A DNA stretch of 64,000 nucleotides, from assembly GCF_900604535.1 (NCBI RefSeq), contig NZ_UWOT01000004.1:124001-188000 (forward strand), written 5' to 3'. The translations under genes and the position numbers were made by a program. Source of the DNA: Romboutsia_E sp900604535 (GTDB taxonomy: Bacteria; Bacillota; Clostridia; Peptostreptococcales; Peptostreptococcaceae). Shown here in pieces: positions 34,444 to 42,914 of the stretch; position 1 is the stretch's first letter, and each line of letters starts with the position of its first letter. The notes beneath the pieces are model-generated. The model ran no database searches. It worked only from the letters and a program-made list of their open reading frames with translations, and had not been told where the DNA came from.

Positions 34444-34474
34444 TAAAAAAATAGAATATGAAAAATCATATTCC
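34444..34474 (-). terminator. Terminator of the Nik-type transporter operon
   Basis: GGAATATGA pairs with TCATATTCT on the minus strand and is followed by ATTTTTTT. Confidence 0.75.
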
Positions 34475-34488
34475 ATCTTAGTATATAG

Positions 34489-35238
34489 TTAAACTGTAAA
34501 AGGTATTACTGAGTCTAGTAATTTTTTAGCATATTCATTTTCTGCATTTGCAAGATTTGAGCTGTCTATATTTTCTACTATTTCTCCTCTATATAAAAAC
34601 ATTACATTATCACATAAATTAGTAACAGCTTGTAGATCATGTGCTATAAATAAGTATGTCATATTTAAATCATCTTTTAATTCTTTTAATAAGTCTAATA
34701 TCTGAGCTTGTATAGATACATCTAGCGAACTTATCGCTTCATCTAAAACCATAAATTTAGGTTTTGTTGATATAGCTCTTGCAATACACACTCTTTGTAA
34801 TTGCCCTCCACTTAATTCATGTGGATACCTGTCCACTAAGTTATTTGGTAATCCAACTTTATCTAATAATTCTAATACTACTTTATCTAGATTATCTTTT
34901 TTTCCTAATGCCTTAAGAGGCTCACTTATAACTTCTTTCACTGTAAAATTAGGATTTGCTGAAGAAGTATAATCCTGAAAAACTACACTCATCTTTCCTT
35001 TATTTCCCTTTATCCACCTTTTTACAGGTTTACCTTCTATATTTATAATCCCACTATCAGGATTTTCAAGACCTAATACTAAACGACTTAATGTACTTTT
35101 ACCACTTCCACTTTCACCTATAAGGCCTACACAGTCACCATCTTTTATAGAGAAGCTAATCCCCTTTAATACATGTTGTTTTTCTCTCTTACCTAATTTT
35201 GAATAACTCTTATGTACATTCTGAACTTCTAATAGCAT
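34489..35238 (-). CDS. Nickel/peptide ABC transporter ATP-binding protein, NikE-like
   Basis: 249 residues. Walker A GESGSGKSTLSRL, signature LSGGQLQRVCIARAI, Walker B FMVLDEAISSLDVS (Ala replaces the usual Pro). HDLQAVTNLCDNVMFLYRGEIVE is the switch region (key His in HDL). Overlaps the upstream ATPase gene by one base. Part of a five-gene import system. Confidence 0.88.
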   Translation of the reverse strand: MLLEVQNVHKSYSKLGKREKQHVLKGISFSIKDGDCVGLIGESGSGKSTLSRLVLGLENPDSGIINIEGKPVKRWIKGNKGKMSVVFQDYTSSANPNFTVKEVISEPLKALGKKDNLDKVVLELLDKVGLPNNLVDRYPHELSGGQLQRVCIARAISTKPKFMVLDEAISSLDVSIQAQILDLLKELKDDLNMTYLFIAHDLQAVTNLCDNVMFLYRGEIVENIDSSNLANAENEYAKKLLDSVIPFTV

Positions 35239-36056
35239 TAAACTGCTACCTCCTTATTCATAGACTTGGCAAAGGATTTTGTTAGTTCTAACCTTGTTTC
35301 TACCAAATACTTCGTATACTCATGCTTTGGATTAGAGAATACATCATTAACCTTTCCATACTCAACTTGTTCACCTTTTCTCATGACAAGTATATCCTGA
35401 GCTAAGTGCTGAACAACTCCTAAATCATGAGATATAAATATAAGAGATGTTCCAGTTACTTCTCTTAATATTTTAAACTCCTCTACTACTTCACGTTGAT
35501 TTATAGAGTCTAAAGCAGTTGTTGGTTCATCTGCAATTATTACATCTGGGTTCATAGATAAAGCTAAAGCTATCATACATCTTTGCAACATTCCACCAGA
35601 TAATTGGTGAGGGTATTTTTTGATTACTTCATTAGGTTCATTTATAAGCATTTTTTCTAAAGATTTTATAGATAATTCTTCAGCTTCAAACTTAGATAAA
35701 TTTTTATTTTCTATCAAAGTTTCTATCATCTGATACCCTATTGTATACAGTGGATCAAAAGCTGACATAGCATCTTGAAGAATCATACAAATTCTTTGCC
35801 CTCTTATTTTTCTAAGTTCTTCTCTATTAGACTTTAGTAAATTTATTTTATTATCAAATATAGCTAATCCTTCAGTTTTTAAATTTGGGCTAATAAGACC
35901 TAATATAGCTTTAGTAGTCATAGATTTTCCACTACCACTCTTACCAACAATACCCAAGCAAGTATTTTTTTCTAACTTAAAGCTAACCCCTTTAACTATT
36001 TCTTCTTTTGTTTTTATATCTAAAACTTTTAAATTTTCTACTTCTAATAAACTCAT
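35238..36056 (-). CDS. Nickel/peptide ABC transporter ATP-binding protein, NikD-like
   Basis: 272 residues. Walker A GKSGSGKSMTTKAIL, QDAMSAFDPLYTIG, signature LSGGMLQRCMIALAL and Walker B VIIADEPTTALD are typical of NikD/OppD-type ATPases. It pairs with the NikE-like protein as a heterodimer. Starts 14 bases after the NikC-like gene. Confidence 0.9.
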   Translation of the reverse strand: MSLLEVENLKVLDIKTKEEIVKGVSFKLEKNTCLGIVGKSGSGKSMTTKAILGLISPNLKTEGLAIFDNKINLLKSNREELRKIRGQRICMILQDAMSAFDPLYTIGYQMIETLIENKNLSKFEAEELSIKSLEKMLINEPNEVIKKYPHQLSGGMLQRCMIALALSMNPDVIIADEPTTALDSINQREVVEEFKILREVTGTSLIFISHDLGVVQHLAQDILVMRKGEQVEYGKVNDVFSNPKHEYTKYLVETRLELTKSFAKSMNKEVAV

Positions 36057-36070
36057 ACTCTTACCCCCAT

Positions 36071-36901
36071 TTAATTTATACTCTTTTTAGGATTTAGTGC
36101 TTCTTGCAAACTATCACCTAAGAAGTTGAAGGCTGCAACTACAACTAATATTGCAATTCCTGCTGGTAGCATTTGAGATGGATATATAGTCATTATATTC
36201 TTAGCTTCACTTAACATCATCCCCCACTCTGGAGTTGGAGCTTGTACACCTAACCCTAAAAATGATAATGCTGAAATATTTAATATAACCCATCCAGTAT
36301 CTAATGTTGCAAGAACACCTATTTCACCTATTGCCCCTGGTATTAAATGTTTTTTAATTATATGGAAAGTACTACATCCAGATACTTTTGCAAATCTTAT
36401 ATAATTTTTATCAGTATATTGAATAACTATTGATCTAATCATACGAGTATACCATGCCCACTTTGCAATTATATTGGCAATTATTATATTCTCTATTCCT
36501 GTACCTAAAATACCAACTATAGCAAGTATCATAACTTCGCTTGGGAAAGAAAGCATTATATCACAAATTCTCATTATTACTTCATCTAACCATCCTCTAA
36601 AGAATCCTGCTATAACTCCAAGTGTAGTACCTATAGCTATAGTTAAAAACATTGCTATTAATGATAAAAATACAGTTGTTCTTATTCCATATAATAATCT
36701 AGATAATACGCATCTTCCTAATTGATCTGTACCAAATGGATACTCTGCACACATTCTCATAAGTTTTATTTTAATATTCACCTCAGTTGGATCATGTGGT
36801 GCAACTACTGGCGAAAATATACCTAGTGCCATAACAACGAGTATTATTATCATACTTAGTATGCCAAGCTTGTCTTTTTTGAATCTATTCCAAAACTTCA
36901 T
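36071..36901 (-). CDS. Nickel/peptide ABC transporter permease, NikC-like
   Basis: 276 residues, six transmembrane segments. FGTDQLGRCVLSRLLYGIRTTV is the family landmark (FGTDQLGR near residue 57), and SALSFLGLGVQAPTPEWGMML ends the transport core. One base separates it from the NikB-like gene. Confidence 0.9.
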   Translation of the reverse strand: MKFWNRFKKDKLGILSMIIILVVMALGIFSPVVAPHDPTEVNIKIKLMRMCAEYPFGTDQLGRCVLSRLLYGIRTTVFLSLIAMFLTIAIGTTLGVIAGFFRGWLDEVIMRICDIMLSFPSEVMILAIVGILGTGIENIIIANIIAKWAWYTRMIRSIVIQYTDKNYIRFAKVSGCSTFHIIKKHLIPGAIGEIGVLATLDTGWVILNISALSFLGLGVQAPTPEWGMMLSEAKNIMTIYPSQMLPAGIAILVVVAAFNFLGDSLQEALNPKKSIN

Positions 36902-36902
36902 A

Positions 36903-37832
36903 TTATGCCTCCAATCTCATTCTTGGATCAATCATTACTGATATCACATCTACTAATAGGTTACATACAACAAATAAAATAGCCATTATTAATATATAAG
37001 CTTGTATAATTGGATAATCTCTATTATATATAGCATTTACACATAGTCTTCCTATACCTGGCCATGCAAATATATTTTCTACAACTACAGTTCCTGCTAT
37101 TAATTTTGGTATAGACATACCTAAAGCTGTAATTGAAGATTGTAATGAATTCTTAAATACATGCTTGATTATTGTGCTTTCCTTAAGACCTCTGACTCTA
37201 GCATAAAGTACATAATTTTCTTTTTTATTTTTTACCATATTATTTCTTATAAGTCTTACATATGTTGAAATATATGCAAGAGATAAAGTTATTGCTGGTA
37301 AAACTACAGAATTTGCAGTCTCCATCCCACTTGTTGGAAATAAATTTAACTTAACTGCAAATAACCACATTAAAAGAAGTCCTACCCAAAAACTAGGCAT
37401 TGCTGTTCCTAAAAATATTACCCCTCTTGTTATTTTATCTCCTATGCTTCCTTCATAAACGGCACAAAGTACACCCGCTATTACACTAATTATTATTGTT
37501 ATCGCTAATGATACACCTGCTAATTTAAGAGTTGCTGGTAGGGCCTCCACTATTTCCTTAGCAACTGGCTTTTTATTAACATAACTATTACCAAAATCAC
37601 CTTTTAAACAGTCTTTTAACCAAGTCGTGTATCTTTCAAAAAATGGTTTATCTAAACCTAATTCTTCACGCATTTGTTGTGCCGCTTCTTCAGTAACTGT
37701 TATCTCATTAACACGAAGAGCAACTTCTGCTGGATCACTTGGACTAAGGTTTATTATCACAAATGATAAAAATGATATACCTATTAATATAGGTATCATA
37801 CTAATTAATCTTTTAGTAATAAAATCTCTCAT
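36903..37832 (-). CDS. Nickel/peptide ABC transporter permease, NikB-like
   Basis: 309 residues. ITKRLISMIPILIGISFLSFVII at the N-terminus, then LGLDKPFFERY, and ENIFAWPGIGRLCVNAI near the end are typical of NikB/DppB permeases. Preceded by a terminator-like hairpin (37867-37907) that separates it from the binding-protein gene, so permease levels are probably lower than binding-protein levels. Confidence 0.9.
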   Translation of the reverse strand: MRDFITKRLISMIPILIGISFLSFVIINLSPSDPAEVALRVNEITVTEEAAQQMREELGLDKPFFERYTTWLKDCLKGDFGNSYVNKKPVAKEIVEALPATLKLAGVSLAITIIISVIAGVLCAVYEGSIGDKITRGVIFLGTAMPSFWVGLLLMWLFAVKLNLFPTSGMETANSVVLPAITLSLAYISTYVRLIRNNMVKNKKENYVLYARVRGLKESTIIKHVFKNSLQSSITALGMSIPKLIAGTVVVENIFAWPGIGRLCVNAIYNRDYPIIQAYILIMAILFVVCNLLVDVISVMIDPRMRLEA

Positions 37833-37866
37833 ACTTCCCCCTTGTTAGTCATTACTAGAAAATAAA

Positions 37867-37920
37867 AAGCTAAGAATATAAACTTTATTGCAAATTATAT
37901 TCTTAGCCTCATTGACCTAG
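37867..37920 (-). terminator. Attenuating hairpin between the NikA-like and NikB-like genes
   Basis: On the minus strand GCTAAGAATATAA pairs with TTATATTCTTAGC, followed by TTTTTATTTT. Just before it, AGGT-CAATGAG-GCT resembles a degenerate form of the CAUGAAG hairpin found in four other leaders of this region; that resemblance is weak. Confidence 0.65.
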
Positions 37921-37952
37921 CATAAAAATTTATATTTAAATTTATTTGAATC

Positions 37953-39551
37953 TTACTTAGCCTCAAAATACATTTTCTCAAATGGTATTTCATATTGAGA
38001 AGGGTTAAATGTTACTCCTTTTAAATTAGGTACATGAACTGCTTTGGTTCTTGAATATGTAAGTGGTATATATACTGATTGTTCATGTAAATATGTAAAT
38101 ACCTCTTTATACATTTCTGTACGTGTTTCTTCATCAGATTCTATCATAAGGTTAGTTATAGTTTCATCTAACCATTCTTTCTTGTCCATTCCAAGCTGAG
38201 CTTGATAATCTCCATGAGCTGGTATTCTAAATGATGAAACATATGATTGTGGATCATATGGAGTTCCCCAAGATAATGAGTATTGAAGGTCAAAATCACC
38301 AGACTTTTGTCTATCAAGGAATGACTGTTTTTCTTCACCTACTACCTTAAGTTCTACACCTACTGCTTTAAAATCACTTTGTAAGTATTCACTTATAGTT
38401 CCTTCTTGAGCATTATCTGAATTGTAGTATATAGTCATAGAACATTTATTACCATCCTTATATCTATAACCATCGTCACCTAATATCCAACCAGCTTCTT
38501 CTAATAATGAATTAGCTTTATCTACATCATAAGAACGAACTTCTAAATCAATATCACAATAAGGTACTGATTTTGCCATTAAAGTATCTGCAACAGTTTC
38601 AGTTCCATTTAAAACACCATCAGATATAGTTTCTTTATCTACTGCATATTGTAAAGCTTGTCTAACTTTTACATCTCCAGTTATTTCTTTATTAGAATTT
38701 AGAAGTATGGCTCTTGATGCAACTGGCTCACTCATCTGTGTTTCATATTTACCTTGCTCTTCTAAAGCTACAAATGTATCAAGGTCTATCATATCTCCAT
38801 CAGAACCAAATATTAAATCTATTTCACCTTTTTCAAGTGCTAATAATATTGTTTGGTGGTCTGTCATAACATTCCACTTTATAGAACTTACCTTTGGCTT
38901 TTCACCATAGTAATTTTCATTTGCTATAAATATTGAATATTGATCTTCCTTATGTTCTGAAAGTACCCATGGACCAGTACCTATATATCCATTAACTCCA
39001 TCTTTAGTACTTCCATCTATAAAACAATTTGGAGATAACATTCTAAATGGTCTAGTTAATGCTAGCTCTTCTAGTGTTGGATAGTATGGATGTTCTAATG
39101 TCAATTTAAATGTATATTCATCAACTACTTCTGTTATTTCTATTTCGTTTACTAGGTCTAGCCAGTTGTGACGCTCTACATTTTCTATTATTGCATCAAA
39201 ATTCATTTTTACGGCTTCTGCATTAAACTTTTCTCCATCAGTAAATGTAACATCATCTCTTAAATAAAAAATATACTCTTTTCCATCTTCTGATATGTCC
39301 CATGATTTGGCTAACCATGGTTCAACACCATCGTCTGTATTTTTTACAAGTGACTCAAATACCATATTTTGAGCTGCCATTTCACCAGAATAAAGATGTG
39401 GATTTATATCCCTTATATCTTTTGTACTTGCATATACTATTTGATCTTTTTCCCCTGCATCTGCTTTTCCACTATTTTTACTACTACAGCCAATTATAGA
39501 TAAACACATTATAGTAGATAGTGCTGTGACTGCTAATTTTTTTAATCTCAT
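37953..39551 (-). CDS. Nickel/peptide ABC transporter substrate-binding lipoprotein, NikA-like
   Basis: 532 residues. Lipobox SIIGC near residue 22. Family 5 binding-protein landmarks: DIRDINPHLYSGEMAAQNMVFE, YIFYLRDDVTFTDGEKFNAEAVKMNF and GTGPWVLSEHKEDQYSIF (short pieces: DINPHLY, LRDDVTFTDG, GTGPW). The NPHLYSGEM-AAQNMVFESL start and overall size match nickel-binding NikA-type proteins better than oligopeptide OppA, and the neighbourhood is rich in nickel genes. Peptide uptake cannot be excluded. A direct repeat TGTCATTA (39632-39639 and 39643-39650) and a TGTCGAA (39716-39722) lie upstream. Confidence 0.82.
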   Translation of the reverse strand: MRLKKLAVTALSTIMCLSIIGCSSKNSGKADAGEKDQIVYASTKDIRDINPHLYSGEMAAQNMVFESLVKNTDDGVEPWLAKSWDISEDGKEYIFYLRDDVTFTDGEKFNAEAVKMNFDAIIENVERHNWLDLVNEIEITEVVDEYTFKLTLEHPYYPTLEELALTRPFRMLSPNCFIDGSTKDGVNGYIGTGPWVLSEHKEDQYSIFIANENYYGEKPKVSSIKWNVMTDHQTILLALEKGEIDLIFGSDGDMIDLDTFVALEEQGKYETQMSEPVASRAILLNSNKEITGDVKVRQALQYAVDKETISDGVLNGTETVADTLMAKSVPYCDIDLEVRSYDVDKANSLLEEAGWILGDDGYRYKDGNKCSMTIYYNSDNAQEGTISEYLQSDFKAVGVELKVVGEEKQSFLDRQKSGDFDLQYSLSWGTPYDPQSYVSSFRIPAHGDYQAQLGMDKKEWLDETITNLMIESDEETRTEMYKEVFTYLHEQSVYIPLTYSRTKAVHVPNLKGVTFNPSQYEIPFEKMYFEAK

Positions 39552-39750
39552 ATATTCTCACCTTATTTTTTGACTTATACTTAATTTTTGTTGTCAACTT
39601 TATTTACAAAATAAATTATACTATTTGATTATGTCATTATTGTGTCATTAATAGCTCAACTTTATGGCATTTAAAAGGCTACAATACTGTATTTCAACCT
39701 ATATATACCTCTTTTTGTCGAATAATATACTTGAATGTCGTTTTTGTATA

Positions 39751-40479
39751 TTATTTTATTGCACATATACTGAACATCTTTGTTGGGTTACAGAATTCAT
39801 CTTCATCATGATAAATACGATTACTAACTGTGATATCAGTCTCACAGTTAATAAATCCTATATTATCTAAAACTTCAATATCCCAATTAGGTCTTAATTT
39901 TCCACTAATATATAATTGATTTTTTATATCATCACATTCCTTTAAAATTTTATTATCTATTTTAGAATGAGCATGATTTATGTCCAATGTTTTAGCTTCC
40001 TCTGAAAATGATACATCTCCATAATCTGCATCAAAGTTTATTAATCGACCATTTTTCTTAAGAACTCTATGCCATTCTTTATAAGCTTTTTTCACATCAG
40101 GCAATGTCCATGTTAAATTTCGTGAAATTATAATATCAAATGTTTCATTTTCAAAATCTAGTTTCTGTGCATCCATAACCTTAAAATCAATATTATAGCC
40201 AAGCGATTTTGCAGTCTTACCTGCATTACTTATCATATTCTCACATAAATCAATTCCAACTACATCATGTCCTAGTGACGCTAATATAACTGCAAAGAAT
40301 CCAGTTCCAGTTCCTATATCTAAAATTTTTAACTTTACATTGTCTATATAATTAAAATTATTTTTTATCTCTTTTAGCCATAAATTTCTTTTAGGGCTAT
40401 TTAACTCTGACATACGCAAGTTACAAAATTCATCGCTTCTTCCATTCCAATATTCCTTAATTCTTTCACTTAAATCCAT
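39751..40479 (-). CDS. SAM-dependent methyltransferase, paralogue B
   Basis: 242 residues, class I Rossmann methyltransferase. ILDIGTGTGFFAVILASLG is the SAM-binding motif I, VVGIDLCENMI motif post-I, and SRNLTWTLPDVKKAYKEWHRVLKK a conserved segment shared with paralogue A (key words RNLTWTL and AYKEWHRVLK). Substrate unknown. It is preceded by a leader with the CAUGAAG hairpin and a terminator, so it is controlled separately from paralogue A just upstream. Position between two metal importers suggests a role in metal or metallophore/cofactor chemistry; this is inference. Confidence 0.82.
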   Translation of the reverse strand: MDLSERIKEYWNGRSDEFCNLRMSELNSPKRNLWLKEIKNNFNYIDNVKLKILDIGTGTGFFAVILASLGHDVVGIDLCENMISNAGKTAKSLGYNIDFKVMDAQKLDFENETFDIIISRNLTWTLPDVKKAYKEWHRVLKKNGRLINFDADYGDVSFSEEAKTLDINHAHSKIDNKILKECDDIKNQLYISGKLRPNWDIEVLDNIGFINCETDITVSNRIYHDEDEFCNPTKMFSICAIK

Positions 40480-40496
40480 AATTATCCATACCCCCT

Positions 40497-40550
40497 AAAA
40501 AAATCATGAATTCAAATGCAAAATACTATTTGCAAAATCTTCATGACTTT
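40497..40550 (-). promoter_or_regulatory. CAUGAAG-hairpin leader and terminator before methyltransferase B
   Basis: On the minus strand AAAGU-CAUGAAG-AUUUU forms a five-pair hairpin (40550-40534). The terminator pairs UCAUGAA of the same hairpin with UUCAUGA (about 40511-40504) and continues into TTTTTTT (40503-40497), directly before the ribosome binding site. The two structures are mutually exclusive. AATAGAGAATAA precedes the hairpin, as in the FecB-type leader. Confidence 0.65.
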
Positions 40551-40577
40551 ATTTATTCTCTATTAATATAAATTTAT

Positions 40578-41327
40578 CTATAATTTTTTTGCTTTTACCA
40601 TAAACATTGGAGTAGCTCCATAAAGTAATTGCTCTTTTTCATCCCATACCTTTTTTGTAATATCTAAGTCATAGTTTATATTATAAAATCCAATATCATC
40701 TAAAACTACCTTATCCCAACTAGGTCTTATTTTATCTTCTAGTGGTAATTTAAAACCTATATCCTTATTTTCATTAGGACCTTCATAAGTATCATAAGGT
40801 TTACCATACTTATTTCTAAATTTAATTTCTCTTTCTTCTACTTCTTTAAGTATGGACTTATCATATTTATGCAAGTTCCAATTAGCATCAAATATCAATA
40901 AAGTTCCATTTGGCTTTAACACCCTCATCCATTCTTTATATGCTTTAATAGGGTCTACTAATGTCCAAGTTACATTTCTACTTAATACTAAATCAAATGT
41001 ATTATCTTCAAATTCTAATTCATGACTATCCATTACCATAAATTTAGGATTAACATTTGCAAACTCTGCATTTTTTCTAGCTTCATCAATCATATTTTTA
41101 GTACAATCAATACCCATAACATTATGATTTCTTTTACTTAATATTATAGAAAAAAATCCAGGTCCAGTTCCTATATCTAAAATATTTAGTTTATCTTTAT
41201 TATCTACTTGTTTTTCAATTAACTCTGTCCATACCTTTGGTCTAAAACTATTTAATTCATTTTTTATAATGTCACTGTACCCTTTAGATGAATAAGACCA
41301 TAATTTTTCAATATTTTCTTTTTTCAT
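40578..41327 (-). CDS. SAM-dependent methyltransferase, paralogue A
   Basis: 249 residues. SAM motif ILDIGTGPGFFSIILSKR, then VMGIDCTKNMIDEARK, and LSRNVTWTLVDPIKAYKEW (landmarks RNVTWTL and AYKEWMRVLK). Clearly homologous to paralogue B along its whole length, with a different middle insert (KYGKPYDTYEGPNENKD). First gene after a leader that has two CAUGAAG motifs. Start at ATG 41327 after AAGGTGG. Substrate not known. Confidence 0.82.
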   Translation of the reverse strand: MKKENIEKLWSYSSKGYSDIIKNELNSFRPKVWTELIEKQVDNKDKLNILDIGTGPGFFSIILSKRNHNVMGIDCTKNMIDEARKNAEFANVNPKFMVMDSHELEFEDNTFDLVLSRNVTWTLVDPIKAYKEWMRVLKPNGTLLIFDANWNLHKYDKSILKEVEEREIKFRNKYGKPYDTYEGPNENKDIGFKLPLEDKIRPSWDKVVLDDIGFYNINYDLDITKKVWDEKEQLLYGATPMFMVKAKKL

Positions 41328-41383
41328 CCATATACCACCTTCATTTTATACTTTATTTTTATATATAAAATTAATTTTCAAAT

Positions 41384-41457
41384 AAAAAAGTCTATAGATA
41401 TTTATAACAATATCCATAGACCCTTCATGGTTAAATAGTAACCCTTCATGAGTTACC
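41384..41457 (-). promoter_or_regulatory. CAUGAAG-hairpin leader (two motif copies) and terminator before methyltransferase A
   Basis: On the minus strand GGUAACU-CAUGAAG-GGUUACU forms a seven-pair hairpin (41457-41437). A second CAUGAAG follows at 41429-41423. The terminator is GTCTATGGATAT/ATATCTATAGAC (41421-41390) with TTTTTT. The second copy can also pair CCAU with AUGG inside the terminator arm, giving a possible antiterminator. Confidence 0.65.
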
Positions 41458-41538
41458 AAATTTATTATCAAATTTAATTATTAATATATATAAGTAATAA
41501 TTTTTATACTTTATATTATACATTATAATCTATTTATT

Positions 41539-41570
41539 ATCTATAAATATAATTTATATTATTTATAGAT
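41539..41570. promoter_or_regulatory. Inverted repeat between divergent promoters
   Basis: ATCTATAAATA (41539-41549) and TATTTATAGAT (41560-41570) form an 11-base inverted repeat between the methyltransferase A leader and the plus-strand small-RNA promoter. Possible operator; very AT-rich, so chance is possible. Confidence 0.35.
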
Positions 41571-41576
41571 TTTCAG

Positions 41577-41605
41577 TTGACTTTATATATTTATTCAGAT
41601 ACTAT
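41577..41605 (+). promoter_or_regulatory. Sigma-A promoter of a plus-strand small RNA
   Basis: TTGACT (41577-41582), 17 bases, TACTAT (41600-41605). No plus-strand gene lies downstream except the terminator at 41690. Confidence 0.45.
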
Positions 41606-41611
41606 TTAACT

Positions 41612-41690
41612 AAGATAAAAAGTTCATAAAAATAATAGATATTTGAAAATATCTTTAGAAAGTCAGAAGGCTATTCCTTCTGACTTTTTT
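41612..41690 (+). ncRNA. Candidate small RNA, plus strand
   Basis: About 80 nt between a sigma-A promoter and a clear plus-strand terminator (AAAGTCAGAAGG/CCTTCTGACTTTTTT, 41659-41690). An AGATATTT/AAATATCT hairpin lies at about 41636-41654. No ORF of meaningful size. The U run is on the plus strand only, while all nearby genes are on the minus strand, which is the main support for a separate transcript. Confidence 0.45.
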
Positions 41691-41755
41691 ATTTATATGA
41701 AACTGTAACTAAATTTTATCTATATTCTACTTTCCCCGAGTAAGAATAAAATTAT

Positions 41756-41782
41756 AAAAGATGGGTATTACCCATCTTTTTG
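41756..41782. terminator. Symmetric hairpin terminator
   Basis: AAAAGATGGG pairs with CCCATCTTTT around TATTA, followed by T on the plus strand. I see no gene between 41691 and 41755. Confidence 0.55.
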
Positions 41783-41796
41783 TTTAAGCATAAAAA

Positions 41797-41822
41797 AAAG
41801 ACTATCTAAATCGATAGTCTTT
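41797..41822 (-). terminator. Terminator of the tRNA-Ser gene
   Basis: AAAGACTATC pairs with GATAGTCTTT on the minus strand, followed by TTTTT. Confidence 0.85.
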
Positions 41823-41824
41823 AC

Positions 41825-41916
41825 TGGCGGAGAAGGAGGGATTCGAACCCTCGCACCGGTTTACCCAGCCTAATCCCTTAGCAGGGGATCCTCTTTAGCC
41901 ACTTGAGTACTTCTCC
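41825..41916 (-). tRNA. tRNA-Ser, anticodon GCT
   Basis: 92 nt on the minus strand with the CCA end encoded. Acceptor stem GGAGAAG/CTTCTCC with discriminator G, anticodon stem-loop ATCCC-CTGCTAA-GGGAT, long variable arm (TAGGCTGGGTAAACCGGT region), and T loop GGGTTCGAATCCC. The long variable arm and GCT anticodon identify serine (AGC/AGU codons). Confidence 0.96.
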
Positions 41917-41995
41917 TTAATATAACTTAATTATATATTATTATTTATAATAAGTCAATAATATATTTACAATTTAATTCCAAATTTAAATTAAT

Positions 41996-42793
41996 TCATT
42001 CTGTTATCAAACATTCTATCTTATCATAATTCTTCATATTATTTACACTATGTGCATCAGAACCTGGAACTACAGGTATTTTATATTTTTTTACTAACTC
42101 TAGTAATTCACCACTTATATATGCTTCACCACAATCTTCTTTTAAAAGTCCAGATACATTGTAGTCTAATTCATATCCATTTTCTTTTATAAGCATTAAT
42201 AATTCTTCAAGTACTATATTATTTTCATAATTGTATGGGTATACCTTATTAAATTTCCTAATTAAATTTAAATGACCTATTCTCTTTGGCTTATAATCTC
42301 CTAAGTCAGCACTTACTGCTTTTTTAACAGTTTTATAATATTTATAATAAACACTGCTAAGTCCTCCTAATATATCTATTATATTTCCGAATTCATATTT
42401 ATTATAATCCATTATATAATATTTATCATTAATATTTAACATATGAACAGATAAAATAGAATCATCAAAATACTTACCATACTTATCTAGCATTGACTTA
42501 GTTTCCTCTTCATATCCTTCTAAATAATCAACTTCTATACCTAAGTTTATTTTTATTTTATTCTTATATTTTTTCTTAAACTTATTTACTTCATCAATGT
42601 ACATATGTAAACTCTCTATATCCATAGCACTATCATTTTCAGGCGATGGATCTTTAAAATCTTCAGGTAATGGTAAGTGTTCTGTAAAAGTTATTTCATT
42701 TAACCCAATCTCAATAGCTCTTTTTATATAATCTTCAATCTCATCATTACTACCGTGTGGACAGTATTGAGTATGTATATGACCATCTCTCAT
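41996..42793 (-). CDS. PHP-domain histidinol-phosphatase (HisJ/HisK family)
   Basis: 265 residues. Metal-binding motifs: DGHIHTQYCPHG at the N-terminus, EITFTEHLPLP, LGIEVDYLEGYEE, SVHMLN, and PGSDAHSVNNM near the end. It is a metal-dependent phosphatase; family members remove phosphate from histidinol phosphate. No other histidine genes are nearby, so the physiological substrate is uncertain. TTTTGTATACA, related to the pfl palindrome, lies in its upstream region. Ribosome binding site AGGGGGAG. Confidence 0.85.
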   Translation of the reverse strand: MRDGHIHTQYCPHGSNDEIEDYIKRAIEIGLNEITFTEHLPLPEDFKDPSPENDSAMDIESLHMYIDEVNKFKKKYKNKIKINLGIEVDYLEGYEEETKSMLDKYGKYFDDSILSVHMLNINDKYYIMDYNKYEFGNIIDILGGLSSVYYKYYKTVKKAVSADLGDYKPKRIGHLNLIRKFNKVYPYNYENNIVLEELLMLIKENGYELDYNVSGLLKEDCGEAYISGELLELVKKYKIPVVPGSDAHSVNNMKNYDKIECLITE

Positions 42794-42853
42794 AAAATCT
42801 CCCCCTAAAACATTATTTTATATTAAAAGTATATTATATTATTTATATGTTTT

Positions 42854-42870
42854 GTTTATGTATACAAAAT
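42854..42870. promoter_or_regulatory. TTTTGTATACA-type site upstream of the PHP gene
   Basis: Minus strand TTTTGTATACATAAACAAAA keeps the left half of the pflB palindrome exactly and a diverged right half. Confidence 0.3.
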
Positions 42871-42874
42871 AAAT

Positions 42875-42909
42875 AAAGGAATTTACTAAAATAAAAGTAA
42901 ACTCCTTTT
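42875..42909 (-). terminator. Terminator of the FecBCD-type operon
   Basis: AAAGGAGTTTACT pairs with AGTAAATTCCTTT on the minus strand, then ATTTATTTT. Confidence 0.7.
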
Positions 42910-42914
42910 AAGTA

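Noticed and set aside
41460..41540. Coding gene in the AT-rich gap before methyltransferase A
   Set aside because: No frame with a ribosome binding site exceeds a few codons.
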